Positions 1 through 8,671 of a stretch of DNA of 25,026 bases are shown piece after piece. Location of the stretch: positions 1 through 25,026 of the forward strand of contig JBLHHI010000044.1 in the NCBI GenBank assembly GCA_047614125.1, written 5' to 3'. The position numbers and the translations under genes were made by a program. The notes below the pieces were generated by a model. That model was not told where the DNA came from. It saw nothing but the letters and a program-made list of their open reading frames with translations, and did no database searches. The stretch's first letter is position 1. Each line of letters opens with the position of its first letter. The stretch is from JBLHHI01 sp047614125 (lineage in GTDB: Bacteria; Bacteroidota; Bacteroidia; NS11-12g; UBA9320).

Positions 1-1881
1 GTCTTTTTTTCCACCCGGTATGGTATAAATTAATTCCGGAACTGAAACGACCGTATAGGTGGTGTTGATTTTCGCGACGGAATCTCTGGCGGTAAGATTC
101 ACTTTTACCTTCTTGTCACTAATCTGATCAAAGATGTTGGAATTTGGCGGAAAGAGATCCACTACCTCCACTTTGTACGCTCTGGCTGCCACAACAATTT
201 GGGCATTTCCACTGGCATTCGTATAAAAGGTGGTGTCGTAACACGCCGGACTCATTTCGGAGCGAATGCGCACCTTTACCGAATCGGCTAAACTAGTATT
301 GCACCCCCCCTGAACCTTTATGAAAATGGTGTCTTTTTGAACATCGAAAAATTGAAGGTTCAGCACATCATCTTCGATTAACAAATTGGTATCAGGTATG
401 TGAAATTGATGATGCTCATATTGAGCCCTAATATTATACGTGCCTTCATCTTGAACTACAAATGAAAACCGACCACTGGCATCCGTCCGTACCACCTCCG
501 TTGAATCGAGCAGAATTTTAACCCCTTGTATTCCGCATTCCGCCGTTGAGGCACCTCCTTCGATGGGATATTTTGCATAACCAATAATGGTAAATACCGT
601 GGTATCTGTAAAATCAATCGAGGCTATTTTAGGATTGTCTAAATCCAATTTGCGGGTAAGAGTGTCGGGCTTAAACATGTGCCTGGTTTTTTGAGGATAT
701 ACCTTAAAGGATGCCTCTTTGTGGTAATAGATATCCTTGATCTCATAATATCCGGAATTATCGGTCACGGCCGAATACGTCTTTACCACAGATGTGCCAT
801 ATACATCGACTGTTGCCGTGGCATGTACCGTAACCCCCGAAACGCCAGCATTGAGCGGACTGAGAACCTTCCCTTTCAGCACTCCATTTTGTTTTCTGGT
901 TCCGAAATTAAAATCTGGCCAAAACTCAACTCCAATTTTAACAGGCTTTACCATGTATTGATAGGTATATCCTGGTATGCCCTCGTAATCGCTAAACTGA
1001 CGAGAATACTTGCTGACCACCCCTATTTGAACCGTATCGGTTCCGTTGGTGTCTATCCGGCTGATTTCAATCTCATCGGCATATGCCGAAACATCATTCC
1101 AACGCAAGAGTGTGCGACTGATATACTCCGCATCCGATGCAGTAAGTTGCATTGAAAAGGTGGTTCCAACGTCGCTGGAACCTGAGGTATTGAAAGATTC
1201 GTGCGGTCCGCTTCCGAAGCTGTTGGTAAAGGTTTTTACTTGGTACGTATACGATTGCCCTGGATCAAGTCCGGTATGACGGTAGGTACGCAAATCGCCA
1301 CTCACCGTATCAATAAATGTAGTGCCTTGATAAATTATGTATTTGTGCATTGCATCCGGTATGTCCGTGCCTTTGTCCCACGTGATGTCGATGTAGCTAT
1401 CACTCGACTCCTCTGATGCTTGAACATTGGTTGGTGCTTTTATCCATCTTGTTGTTGCTGAATATCCGTTTGGACGTGCCCCAACACCGCTAACACTTCC
1501 AGAACAGTCTGCCGTATTGACCCAACAAGCTGCCGCACCAATGGCTAACTTTCTGCCCTCGTAATAAATCGAAAGAAAATGGTTTGCCGTATAATTCGGC
1601 CCTACAATATGCGAAGTGGTGCAGGCTGCGGTGCCTCCGGCCAAGCTAACGTCGATCCATCTGGAAGCATTCCCATAGCTGTATCTTGCTGCAATTACCT
1701 GTGTGGATGATTGCGAACAATAACAAAAACTCGTATTCATCCCACTTACTTTCAGCGTTAGGGTATAATCCGACCCATCGCTACCAATATTATAGGTTTG
1801 CGCTGTGGTGTAAAGTGGGGTAAATAAAATGCCGATGAACAGGCTTTTTGCACCAATCAATAGTTTTTGGAAGATCTTCAT
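1..1881 (-). CDS. Large secreted multidomain surface protein (FN3-like and carboxypeptidase-regulatory-like domains), partial
   Basis: I read this by translating the minus strand: it is open for all 627 codons from the ATG at 1881 to the window edge, where it runs off, so the C-terminus is not visible. Residues 1-28 form a signal peptide ending in TTAQ. Residues of about 30-155 are a Cys- and Gly-rich domain I do not recognise. Two fibronectin type III-like stretches follow (about 155-330, with the pattern ITWDKG...YIIYQGT...GLDPGQSYTYQVK). Then come two carboxypeptidase-regulatory/Cna-B-like beta-sandwiches (about 335-430, starting GVLKGKVLSPLNAGVSGVTV, and about 440-530, with VRTDASGRFSF). 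This is the usual build of a very long adhesin-like protein exported through Sec and, in Bacteroidota, often by T9SS; the sorting domain that would prove that lies outside the window. It is divergent from the T9SS operon starting at 2229. No function beyond surface exposure can be claimed. Confidence 0.85.
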   Translation of the reverse strand, partial: MKIFQKLLIGAKSLFIGILFTPLYTTAQTYNIGSDGSDYTLTLKVSGMNTSFCYCSQSSTQVIAARYSYGNASRWIDVSLAGGTAACTTSHIVGPNYTANHFLSIYYEGRKLAIGAAACWVNTADCSGSVSGVGARPNGYSATTRWIKAPTNVQASEESSDSYIDITWDKGTDIPDAMHKYIIYQGTTFIDTVSGDLRTYRHTGLDPGQSYTYQVKTFTNSFGSGPHESFNTSGSSDVGTTFSMQLTASDAEYISRTLLRWNDVSAYADEIEISRIDTNGTDTVQIGVVSKYSRQFSDYEGIPGYTYQYMVKPVKIGVEFWPDFNFGTRKQNGVLKGKVLSPLNAGVSGVTVHATATVDVYGTSVVKTYSAVTDNSGYYEIKDIYYHKEASFKVYPQKTRHMFKPDTLTRKLDLDNPKIASIDFTDTTVFTIIGYAKYPIEGGASTAECGIQGVKILLDSTEVVRTDASGRFSFVVQDEGTYNIRAQYEHHQFHIPDTNLLIEDDVLNLQFFDVQKDTIFIKVQGGCNTSLADSVKVRIRSEMSPACYDTTFYTNASGNAQIVVAARAYKVEVVDLFPPNSNIFDQISDKKVKVNLTARDSVAKINTTYTVVSVPELIYTIPGGKKD

Positions 1882-2214
1882 GCGCCAATGATAGAGCCTT
1901 TTTGTTAAAAAGACCCTTTCAAAAAAATGTTAAATTTTTTTTGGGGCCGCTTATAGATCGAAAAATGAAGTGCTTCTCCCATGACAATTTACAGACAATA
2001 GTGCGAAATTCTCTTTTTATAAATTTATCAAAAAAGTTTTTTAGTTTGTTGATTATCAGCATTTTTGTCTCATTATGGTCATTGAATCCCGTGTGGAAGT
2101 TGTCTGTTTTTTGGATGGAAAAACTCCTTCGTTTGAGCGCCATTTTTATCACAATAAAAGATGTTAAAATTCTTTCAACCACTTATCCAACCCATTTTGG
2201 GAACTTAATTAGAA

Positions 2215-2222
2215 TAGTTTTG
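2215..2222 (+). promoter_or_regulatory. Candidate -7 element for the T9SS operon
   Basis: TAGTTTTG matches the Bacteroidota -7 consensus TAnnTTTG exactly. A TTG lies at 2197-2199, but the 15-base spacing is shorter than usual. Transcription would begin almost at the ATG at 2229, giving a very short or absent leader. The rest of the 347-base divergent gap (1882-2228) is AT-rich; the in-frame open stretch before 2229 looks non-coding. Confidence 0.3.
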
Positions 2223-2228
2223 TGCGGC

Positions 2229-4208
2229 ATGAAAAGAATTTTAGTCGCAGCCAGTACCTTCATTCTTATATTCAACTTGGCCTATGCTCAGAGCCGTTAT
2301 CAGGACTCGGTTGCATTGAAAACATTGTACACCGCCACCAAGGGAAGCGCCTGGGTTAACAACACCGAATGGTCTACCGGATCCGTAAACAAGTGGTTTG
2401 GTGTAACGCTCAAGAATAATCTGGCTTGGAACATCCGCTTGCCTGGCAACAACTTGATTGGGCCTATTGGCTCGTCGGCATTGCCTGGCCATGCCCTAGG
2501 CAAGGTTGATCTCCGAAACAACAAGATCAACGCCCTTCCTAATAACATTACCGCCGACTCGCTCTTTGTTTCTGGCAACCAGCTTACCTTAACGCATTTA
2601 TTGCCCTATGCAAGCATGGGCAATCGCTTTCAATACGCGAATCAAGACAGTGTGGACGTACCTCGCACCGTTTTTGGTAGACAGCGTGATGAGATCACAT
2701 TGAGCACCACCATCGATGCCGGAATTGCCGGTATTGTCTATGCGTGGTATAAAAATGGCCAACGAATAAGCGGTGCCGATTCGGCTGAGCTCAAACTTAC
2801 CTGTCTTACTGCTGCAAGTGCCGGAAAGTACCTTTGTGCTCTTTCGCACCCTAACTTGCCCAGCGTAACCCTTTTTACCAGAACCATCATTCTTCAAATA
2901 ATACCAGATGCTCCACAGCCCGGACCTAATGATAATACGTGTTTATCTACCTACACCATGCGGGGCAGTTTGCCCGTTTTAGGAACCGGAAAATGGTCAG
3001 CAGTAAATGGCAAGGGAAACATTGTTGACGTAAACAACCCGAACAGTGGTGCCACCGATTTGCGCAACGGCGCAAACATTTTCCGCTGGACGGTGACTCA
3101 TGGTGCCTGCCCATCGGAGTTTATGGACGTGGTTATTACCAAGGATACCGTTGGGGAGTTGCCTTTTGCTGGCGTGGACGCCGTGATTTGTGATACGTTT
3201 TACCAAATGGATGCCACACCCTTAACCTATGGAAAAGGCAGTTGGAAGCTTGTTCAGGGGGATGTATTGTTAGGCCAAAAAACCAACCCAAAAACCAAGG
3301 CGCTCTATGTTGCACCGGGCATAAACATTCTTCGCTGGGAAGCCAACAACGGTGCGTGTGCCTCCTTTTTTGATGAGATGAAGATCGTACGAGATCTTCC
3401 GCTCCAACAAACCAACGCCGGAAAAGATACCGCCCTATGTGGTACTGCCTTGTTTTTACATGCCGAAAAAGAAATCAACGTAACAGGTCAATGGTCCTTG
3501 CTCTCGGGCGGGGGAATTGCCGTTGAACCCACGTTCCAACAATCCTATATTTACAACCTCTCAGAAGGCGATAACGTATGGCTATGGACGGCAGACAATG
3601 TTTGTTTAGAACCAATAACTGACACGGTTCACGTCTGGGTACATTACTTCCTCAAGGTTGATGCCGGCCTGGATACAACCATGTTTTATACGCCGAGTAA
3701 TCCGTTGCTACTGGCAAAAAGTGATTTGGCAACGGGTGGAACCGGAGCCTATCAATACAATTGGTCTCCTGCAAACTACTTGTTGCAACCCTATCAAAGT
3801 TCGGGAGATTTTATGCCCCCAGAGCCCGGTACCTACCCTTTTATGGTGGTGGTGGTCGACGACAAAGGGTGCTCCGATAGTGCCACTCGTACCATTGAAG
3901 TTGTGCAGGTAATTCACATAGACGTTCCCACGCTTTTCACACCAAATGCCGATGGGGTGAACGACATTATGATTTTACCCGGTATAGAAAGTTACCCCAA
4001 TTGTGAATGGATTGTTATGGATCGGTTTGGCAAGCTTGTATATTCCGAAAAAGGCTATCAAAACGAATGGAACGGCGTAGCTAATACAGGGCATTTAGCG
4101 GGGAAAGCTCTTCCGTCGGATACGTATTTTTACATGCTTGATCTGGGTGTTGGAAAGGATCGAGTTCAAACCGGATTTTTTGTACTTAAAAAGCAATTGA
4201 ATGATTAG
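2229..4208 (+). CDS. Multidomain surface protein with T9SS type B (gliding-motility-associated) sorting domain
   Basis: The protein has 659 residues. I chose the ATG at 2229 over upstream in-frame starts because it begins a clear signal peptide (residues 1-21, ending LAYAQ). Residues 22-140 resemble Bacteroidota N-terminal leucine-rich-repeat regions (DSVALKTLYTATKGSAWVNN, then an L-R-N-N-K-I-N-A-L-P stretch). Residues 142-225 look Ig-like, with a YAWYKNG strand and a GKYLC strand. Three tandem units of about 80 residues follow (about 230-310, 314-390, 396-470), sharing an AGxD start, G-K-W/G-S-W and a closing R/L-W-x-A/T-x-x-x-G-C; the third is the most divergent. A PKD-like domain spans 474-560. 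Residues 563-659 are the CHU_C sorting domain (VPTLFTPNADGVND, MDRFGKLVY, WNG, YFYMLDL). Type B cargo is exported by T9SS and commonly pairs with a PorP/SprF partner, which is the next gene, overlapping by 8 bases. The family and sorting route are clear; the ligand is unknown. Confidence 0.9.
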   Translation: MKRILVAASTFILIFNLAYAQSRYQDSVALKTLYTATKGSAWVNNTEWSTGSVNKWFGVTLKNNLAWNIRLPGNNLIGPIGSSALPGHALGKVDLRNNKINALPNNITADSLFVSGNQLTLTHLLPYASMGNRFQYANQDSVDVPRTVFGRQRDEITLSTTIDAGIAGIVYAWYKNGQRISGADSAELKLTCLTAASAGKYLCALSHPNLPSVTLFTRTIILQIIPDAPQPGPNDNTCLSTYTMRGSLPVLGTGKWSAVNGKGNIVDVNNPNSGATDLRNGANIFRWTVTHGACPSEFMDVVITKDTVGELPFAGVDAVICDTFYQMDATPLTYGKGSWKLVQGDVLLGQKTNPKTKALYVAPGINILRWEANNGACASFFDEMKIVRDLPLQQTNAGKDTALCGTALFLHAEKEINVTGQWSLLSGGGIAVEPTFQQSYIYNLSEGDNVWLWTADNVCLEPITDTVHVWVHYFLKVDAGLDTTMFYTPSNPLLLAKSDLATGGTGAYQYNWSPANYLLQPYQSSGDFMPPEPGTYPFMVVVVDDKGCSDSATRTIEVVQVIHIDVPTLFTPNADGVNDIMILPGIESYPNCEWIVMDRFGKLVYSEKGYQNEWNGVANTGHLAGKALPSDTYFYMLDLGVGKDRVQTGFFVLKKQLND

Positions 4209-5118
4209 AGCCATTACCATTTTGGCATTATTGACCACGTACATCGGGTCGTATGCACAAGTTGGCTATCAGGCCAATCAGTATATGTTTAACCAACAGT
4301 TAATTAACCCTGCCTATGTGGGAAAAGACTTGAAGGTAAAAGGTGGCGCACTGGGGAACAACCAACTTGCTGGAATTGATGGCTCGCCCAAGCTGCTGGC
4401 CCTATATATGTCAAGTCCAATTGGATTAACCAAAGCATCTGTTGGGATTAACTTTACTTCGTACGCCTTTGGCGTACAATCGAACAATGAAATAACTGGT
4501 ATCTACAGTTATCGAATTCCGTTTAAGAAGTTCTCCGCCATATTTGGCATGCAGGCAGCCTTAGCCAACAACACCATTAACAACGGCCGCCTTCGTGGAG
4601 GGCAGCCCGGAGACGAAATGTATACAGCCAATGCCAGTGGTTGGGGATACAACTTCGGCTTTGGTGCATATTTCTCTGGATCTAAAAGCTTCCTGAGCAT
4701 TTCAGCTCCTGCGTGGTGCCGACAAGCCATTATGGTAGGCGGTGATTTGGAGACAGAGGTGGACCCGGGTGCCATGCCCCTGTTTGTTTCAGCCGGGTAC
4801 GAATATCGAGCGTCGAACAATTGGTGGATCGACCCTTATTTCCTTTTGCGCTATTATCCCGATGGGCAAAACGTTTTAGATCTCAATGTAATTTTTGATT
4901 ATAAGAATACGGTTTGGTTCGGCCCCTCCTTTAAAGCGGGCTCCCAATTCGGAATCATAGTCGGATCAAAGGTCAATTCATTTCTTCAGGTAAGTTATTC
5001 AGGTAGTATTTCACAACAAACGCGTCCCGGGTTTTCGGGATCAAGCCACGAGCTTTGCATTGGTTTTGTTGTAAAAGACAAGGCTGTAAAAACCGCTAAC
5101 TCATTAAGATTCTTTTAA
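4201..5118 (+). CDS. PorP/SprF family type IX secretion outer-membrane protein
   Basis: The protein has 305 residues with a signal peptide of about 19 (ending GSYAQ). It then shows the family hallmark: QYMFNQQLINPAYVG right after the signal, followed by alternating strands of an outer-membrane barrel (IGLTKASVGINFTSYAFG, ITGIYSYRIPF, WIDPYFLLRYYPD) and a C-terminal strand region. Length fits the family (about 300). PorP/SprF proteins work with PorE and the PorK/N ring in T9SS; the many paralogues beside type B cargo genes are thought to be cargo-specific attachment or export partners. The ATG lies inside the last codons of the upstream gene (8-base overlap), so the two are probably translationally coupled, and only 2 bases separate it from the next gene. 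Assignment to the family is firm; pairing with the 2229-4208 cargo is inferred from position. Confidence 0.92.
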   Translation: MIRAITILALLTTYIGSYAQVGYQANQYMFNQQLINPAYVGKDLKVKGGALGNNQLAGIDGSPKLLALYMSSPIGLTKASVGINFTSYAFGVQSNNEITGIYSYRIPFKKFSAIFGMQAALANNTINNGRLRGGQPGDEMYTANASGWGYNFGFGAYFSGSKSFLSISAPAWCRQAIMVGGDLETEVDPGAMPLFVSAGYEYRASNNWWIDPYFLLRYYPDGQNVLDLNVIFDYKNTVWFGPSFKAGSQFGIIVGSKVNSFLQVSYSGSISQQTRPGFSGSSHELCIGFVVKDKAVKTANSLRFF

Positions 5119-5120
5119 CT

Positions 5121-6911
5121 ATGAAGATTAACATAACTTTTGGTTTAATAGTTTTGTGGATGTTAGTCACCTCTGCCGGAAAGAGCGATAGCTTTAGTCG
5201 TGCCAACGCGTATATGGAAGGAAAGAATTACGACCTAGCCGTTGAAATGTACGAAAAGGCTATGGGAGAATTACCTCCTGCTAAGAAAACGAGTCGACTG
5301 GCAGAAATAACCAAACAATTGGCCATTGCGCATTTTAAAATGAAGCATTACTTGCAAAGTGAGTGGTATTTCGACCAAATCATGCAGGGTGACATCCACG
5401 ATGCGGAATTGCTTTTTGATTATGCACAATTACAACAAGTACAAGGAAGACTATCTAAAGCCATAACGTATTACGAACTTTGGGCAATTGAAACAGAGCG
5501 CCCTGTGGAGGCGAAGAATTACATCGACTTCTGCAAAACCTTGCTTGAAAGCCAGCATTCAGAAGTGACGCTCAAGGTTGAACTCGCTTCCATCAGTACA
5601 GACCAACACGATGAATTCTGCCCAAGCATTAGTCCATTTGGGTACTTGGTGTACACTTCAAACCGGCCTACGCAAAGAATAGCCGCCGCGGATGTAACCA
5701 TTCCTTCGCCCACCAACCTTTACCAAACCGATCGATTGAGATCGGGGAGTTTACAAAACGGAACACCGGTTTTAAAGCCTTCAAAAAATAGCTATAATCA
5801 GGGAAGCGCCTGCTTTTCGGCCGATGGTCAATCCATGTTTTATACCGGGAACATTGTGTCGCCAGTTAAGCCATTTTCGGAGGATGCGTCTCAATATACC
5901 CTGGGCATCTTTGAAAGTCGGTTTAATGGGTACAAATGGGGTAAGCCTGTGTTAATTGAGATGGATAATCGATACAACTGTGCCTTCCCTGCTGTTTCGG
6001 CGGATGGGAACATGCTGATCTTTTCGTCGGATATGTTGCCGGGCCATGGCGGAATGGATTTGTTTGTGACCTACCGCGGAGATAATGGTTGGACCAAAGC
6101 CGTTAATTTAGGGGCGGTTGTTAACTCCACCGGAAACGAAGTTTACCCTTTCATTTTAACCGAAAACAACACGAAGCATTTGTACTTTTCTTCGGATGGT
6201 AGACCGGGTCATGGTGGATTGGATTTGTATTCAAGTAGTATGGATCAACATACGTGTGATTCAATAACCCTGCTTCCCGCACCCTTGAATTCTTCGTATG
6301 ACGACTTTGGATACACCGCAGGGGTGGGCAATAACTTTGGTTTTTTTAGCTCCAACCGAGCCGGAACCGACGATGTATATCGTTTTACAAACGGGGTAGA
6401 AAACAACGGTGAAACAAAATCAAGCCATACCATCGAAACTGTGATCATCGAAAAACACATCATCGAAGAACCTGTTTCTGAAACGGTTCAAGAAGAAGGA
6501 ACACCCTCGAACAAAGAAGGAATTGTTGACTCAAAGAACTCCACAACCTCGGTAAATATCTCCGAAAATAAAACAATCGAAGAGCCTGCACAGGAAACGG
6601 TAACGCTTAAAATAAAGATGGAAGAGTCCAAACCTAAGTATGTAGAAAGCTACGAAGTCGCACCAACTCATTCCAACGACTATCTTGAGTACGATCAATT
6701 GAACGGATATTATGTGGTGATGTATTCTGCACTCAATGCCAATAATCTGCGGTCGTACCGAAACCGCAACTTCCCCGATGCCTTGTTAATTAAAAACAAA
6801 AACGGGTTTTATCACATTGCTTACTGGGTTGCCTACGATAAAGAAACCGCTGAAGAAGTCTTCGCCGAAAAGGAAGAGCTCAACAAAGAAATCTGGTTGT
6901 TTAAACCGTAA
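5121..6911 (+). CDS. TPR-PD40 (WD40-like propeller) envelope protein with C-terminal SPOR-like domain
   Basis: The protein has 596 residues. A signal peptide covers about 1-20. TPR-like helices run from 22 to about 140 (ANAYMEGKNYDLAVEMYEKA; LQQVQGRLSKAITYYELWA). A PD40 beta-propeller spans about 155-425, with blade motifs SPFGYLVYTSNR, ACFSADGQSMFYT, VSADGNMLIFSSD and two GHGG(M/L)DL turns near 307 and 362. A low-complexity acidic Glu/Thr/Lys linker covers about 430-515. The last 75 residues (from about 520: YYVVMYSALNANNLRSY ... GFYHIAYWVAYDKETAEE ... IWLFKP) read like a SPOR domain. The first two parts match PorE-type T9SS proteins, which anchor to peptidoglycan through an OmpA domain; here SPOR, another peptidoglycan-binding fold, seems to take its place. 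It is the third gene of the operon. The propeller is certain; the SPOR call is a pattern match by eye. Confidence 0.85.
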   Translation: MKINITFGLIVLWMLVTSAGKSDSFSRANAYMEGKNYDLAVEMYEKAMGELPPAKKTSRLAEITKQLAIAHFKMKHYLQSEWYFDQIMQGDIHDAELLFDYAQLQQVQGRLSKAITYYELWAIETERPVEAKNYIDFCKTLLESQHSEVTLKVELASISTDQHDEFCPSISPFGYLVYTSNRPTQRIAAADVTIPSPTNLYQTDRLRSGSLQNGTPVLKPSKNSYNQGSACFSADGQSMFYTGNIVSPVKPFSEDASQYTLGIFESRFNGYKWGKPVLIEMDNRYNCAFPAVSADGNMLIFSSDMLPGHGGMDLFVTYRGDNGWTKAVNLGAVVNSTGNEVYPFILTENNTKHLYFSSDGRPGHGGLDLYSSSMDQHTCDSITLLPAPLNSSYDDFGYTAGVGNNFGFFSSNRAGTDDVYRFTNGVENNGETKSSHTIETVIIEKHIIEEPVSETVQEEGTPSNKEGIVDSKNSTTSVNISENKTIEEPAQETVTLKIKMEESKPKYVESYEVAPTHSNDYLEYDQLNGYYVVMYSALNANNLRSYRNRNFPDALLIKNKNGFYHIAYWVAYDKETAEEVFAEKEELNKEIWLFKP

Positions 6912-7004
6912 AGCTCTGCACTAAAAAAGTCCGGAACTGGATTGCTTTGGGGTTCTGATAATTTGAGTTTTTCAGTTTCCTTTCGTTTACATCCATTTCA
7001 TTAC

Positions 7005-7525
7005 TCATAAACCCACAAATCGTAGGAACTCTCCGGAATCCTTTAAGACCCTTAAATCTTCAGGTTTGCCAATGAAATAAAACCAGTTTCCATTGCCTTT
7101 TATCTTCCCAATATGCATGGCGTACTCTGGCAATTTTTCTTGAATGCACTGGGCTATCAATTGATAAAATTAGATGTTTGGCTGATCGTTTTTCGACAAT
7201 CGAATGGCCTACTTCGTTCCTTACACGACAAATCAAACAAATCAGATTTCGAAACGGCATAGCCGTAGTTTGTACCACTTATTGTTAACTGCTTACCACA
7301 CTGTTGCTAAAAATTTGTTGCAAGATGAGATTGTGTTGTTGGTATTAAACGCCTCAGCATTTTACAGCCAAAAGGAGTTTACCTCGCAAAGTTTTTGATA
7401 GCTTGTATGCTGATAATGAACGGTTTGATTAATCTTCGACTGTCCAAAAAGACTTGAAAATGCACCAAAGTAAATAATGAAGAAAGCGCAGATGTTGGAA
7501 GTAAAACGTGATCTTATAGTGCCTA
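7005..7525 (-). pseudogene. Decayed secreted-protein gene with seven in-frame stops
   Basis: One minus-strand frame reads through about 170 codons as recognisable protein but carries in-frame stops. From the 5' side: a hydrophobic signal-like stretch (NICAFFIIYFGAFSSLFGQ), then SKINQTVHYQHTSYQ, then stops including one at 7364-7362, then AIRLSKNDQPNI, a TAA at 7172-7170, and an open last segment (7169-7005) with KLPEYAMHIGKIKGNGNWFY and FIGKPEDLRVL, ending in TGA at 7007-7005. I found no frameshift: all lesions are nonsense changes (4 TAA, 2 TGA, 1 TAG). No ATG survives at the expected start. A perfect TAnnTTTG box lies just upstream (7537-7530). I do not recognise the family. The last segment is the best preserved and most useful for a search. 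Confidence 0.6.
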
Positions 7526-7529
7526 ATAT

Positions 7530-7537
7530 CAAATATA
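7530..7537 (-). promoter_or_regulatory. Candidate fossil -7 element of the decayed gene
   Basis: On the minus strand 7537-7530 reads TATATTTG, an exact TAnnTTTG match just before the signal-peptide-like start of the pseudogene. No TTG sits at a good distance upstream, so this may be a relic or chance. The remaining stretch up to 7680 shows nothing I can name. Confidence 0.25.
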
Positions 7538-7680
7538 CGAGCTAGAACACCGCACACAGCGGCACCTTTGCCGGGCTTGGGTTAAGAATGAGGTAGATGA
7601 AGTGGTGCCATCAGGGATTAACCCTCAACGGCTTTGAGATTTGCCAACCCGAACATCGGCTAATAACGGTCCAGCTAACT

Positions 7681-8538
7681 CTAACGCGAAACCACGATTT
7701 TTTGAATGGCCACTGCATGTCCAATCTTAACCTTGCAGTAATATACCCCAGAAGCGAGGCCAGAAACGTCCATTTCGGATTGATGACTCCCAGCATTTTG
7801 CTCGGCATTTAAAACGGTTAAAACACCTCTTCCATTTATGTCACACAATTCAATATTAACAAGCTCATTTCGATCTAAGCTGTATGCAATAGACGCAACA
7901 TCAAATACCGGATTTGGCATGATGCTCACGGCAACGTTTTGAGAAAGTGCTTTTATTGCCGAAGAACCGGATGCAACCAAATCAATATCATCGAGCGCTA
8001 AATAAGATCCTTTCGTTTCAGCACCGCTTTCTGTAGATGGGCTGAAATGAACAGAACCACTGTCGGGGCTTCCCACCATTTTATACTTATCGCCCAAATA
8101 GTACGCAACTCGCTTGTAATCAATCGAAACCGTGTCTGAAATATACGCAGTTTCATTAAGTAAGGTGTCTCGTATTCCTAATTTAGCGTCGAAACGGGTT
8201 AACACAATGGTAGCACCGGCAACATCGTTGCCAAAGGGTATGAAATTGTATTGAAATACAAAGCTGTCGGGCTTAATTGCAATGGCAAAGTTTTGATTAA
8301 GACCTGCTGCGTTGTCTGTATTTACCATCAAAGCCGCTCCCATTCCTGCAAATGATTTAAGAATGAGGGTATCACCATTTGGTTGAATGGCATCAAACTT
8401 TCCACCAATTTTTAAGACGCCGCCGTTTGCTCCAAACCAGGTAAACGGTGGGCCTTCAAAGTTGCCATTTGGTACATTTTGGGCGTTGACCATAAATACC
8501 ACACCAATGGTTAGAATAAGAGTAAAGAATGCTTTCAT
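7681..8538 (-). CDS. Secreted protein with T9SS type A C-terminal sorting domain
   Basis: The protein has 285 residues from the ATG at 8538; an in-frame ATG 8 codons upstream is possible, but this one begins the signal peptide directly (MKAFFTLILTIGVVFMVNAQ). The mature N-terminus NVPNGNFEGP and the motif YLALDDIDL near residue 195 are typical of jelly-roll beta-sandwich modules seen at the N-terminus of Bacteroidota surface proteins. Residues of about 205-285 form a type A sorting domain: SIMPNPVFD, then a VNIELCDINGRGV strand pair, then MDVSGLASGVYYCKV and the basic end KIVVSR. The protein is thus predicted to cross the outer membrane by T9SS and be anchored or released after cleavage of that domain. 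It is a single gene, divergent from the lipoprotein pair at 8672. The module's ligand is not known. Confidence 0.88.
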   Translation of the reverse strand: MKAFFTLILTIGVVFMVNAQNVPNGNFEGPPFTWFGANGGVLKIGGKFDAIQPNGDTLILKSFAGMGAALMVNTDNAAGLNQNFAIAIKPDSFVFQYNFIPFGNDVAGATIVLTRFDAKLGIRDTLLNETAYISDTVSIDYKRVAYYLGDKYKMVGSPDSGSVHFSPSTESGAETKGSYLALDDIDLVASGSSAIKALSQNVAVSIMPNPVFDVASIAYSLDRNELVNIELCDINGRGVLTVLNAEQNAGSHQSEMDVSGLASGVYYCKVKIGHAVAIQKIVVSR

Positions 8539-8555
8539 ATTTCTGATATTTTCGT

Positions 8556-8583
8556 CAAACATAAGTATTTAAGCACGAACCAA
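8556..8583 (-). promoter_or_regulatory. Promoter of the 7681-8538 gene
   Basis: On the minus strand TATGTTTG (8563-8556) matches TAnnTTTG exactly. TTG at 8583-8581 lies 17 bases upstream, within the 17-23 range known for Flavobacteriia. The predicted start is about 8549, giving a leader of some ten bases before the ATG at 8538; this supports that start codon, since the alternative ATG at 8562 would fall inside the box. Confidence 0.5.
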
Positions 8584-8640
8584 CTATCGTACAACTTTGG
8601 TCAACATGTAGCCCTACCCTTCAACTGAAAAATATCCATT

Positions 8641-8648
8641 TATATTTG
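8641..8648 (+). promoter_or_regulatory. -7 element for the lipoprotein pair
   Basis: TATATTTG matches TAnnTTTG exactly, 23 bases before the ATG at 8672. No good TTG lies at the right distance upstream. It is back to back with the promoter at 8556-8583. Confidence 0.4.
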
Positions 8649-8671
8649 TCACTTATGTTCGACCCTCGTTT

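Noticed and set aside
1848..2228. N-terminal extension of the type-B-sorted protein from TTG 1848.
   Set aside because: The ATG at 2229 begins a clear signal peptide; the extension is AT-rich, overlaps the divergent gene's start and would bury the signal.
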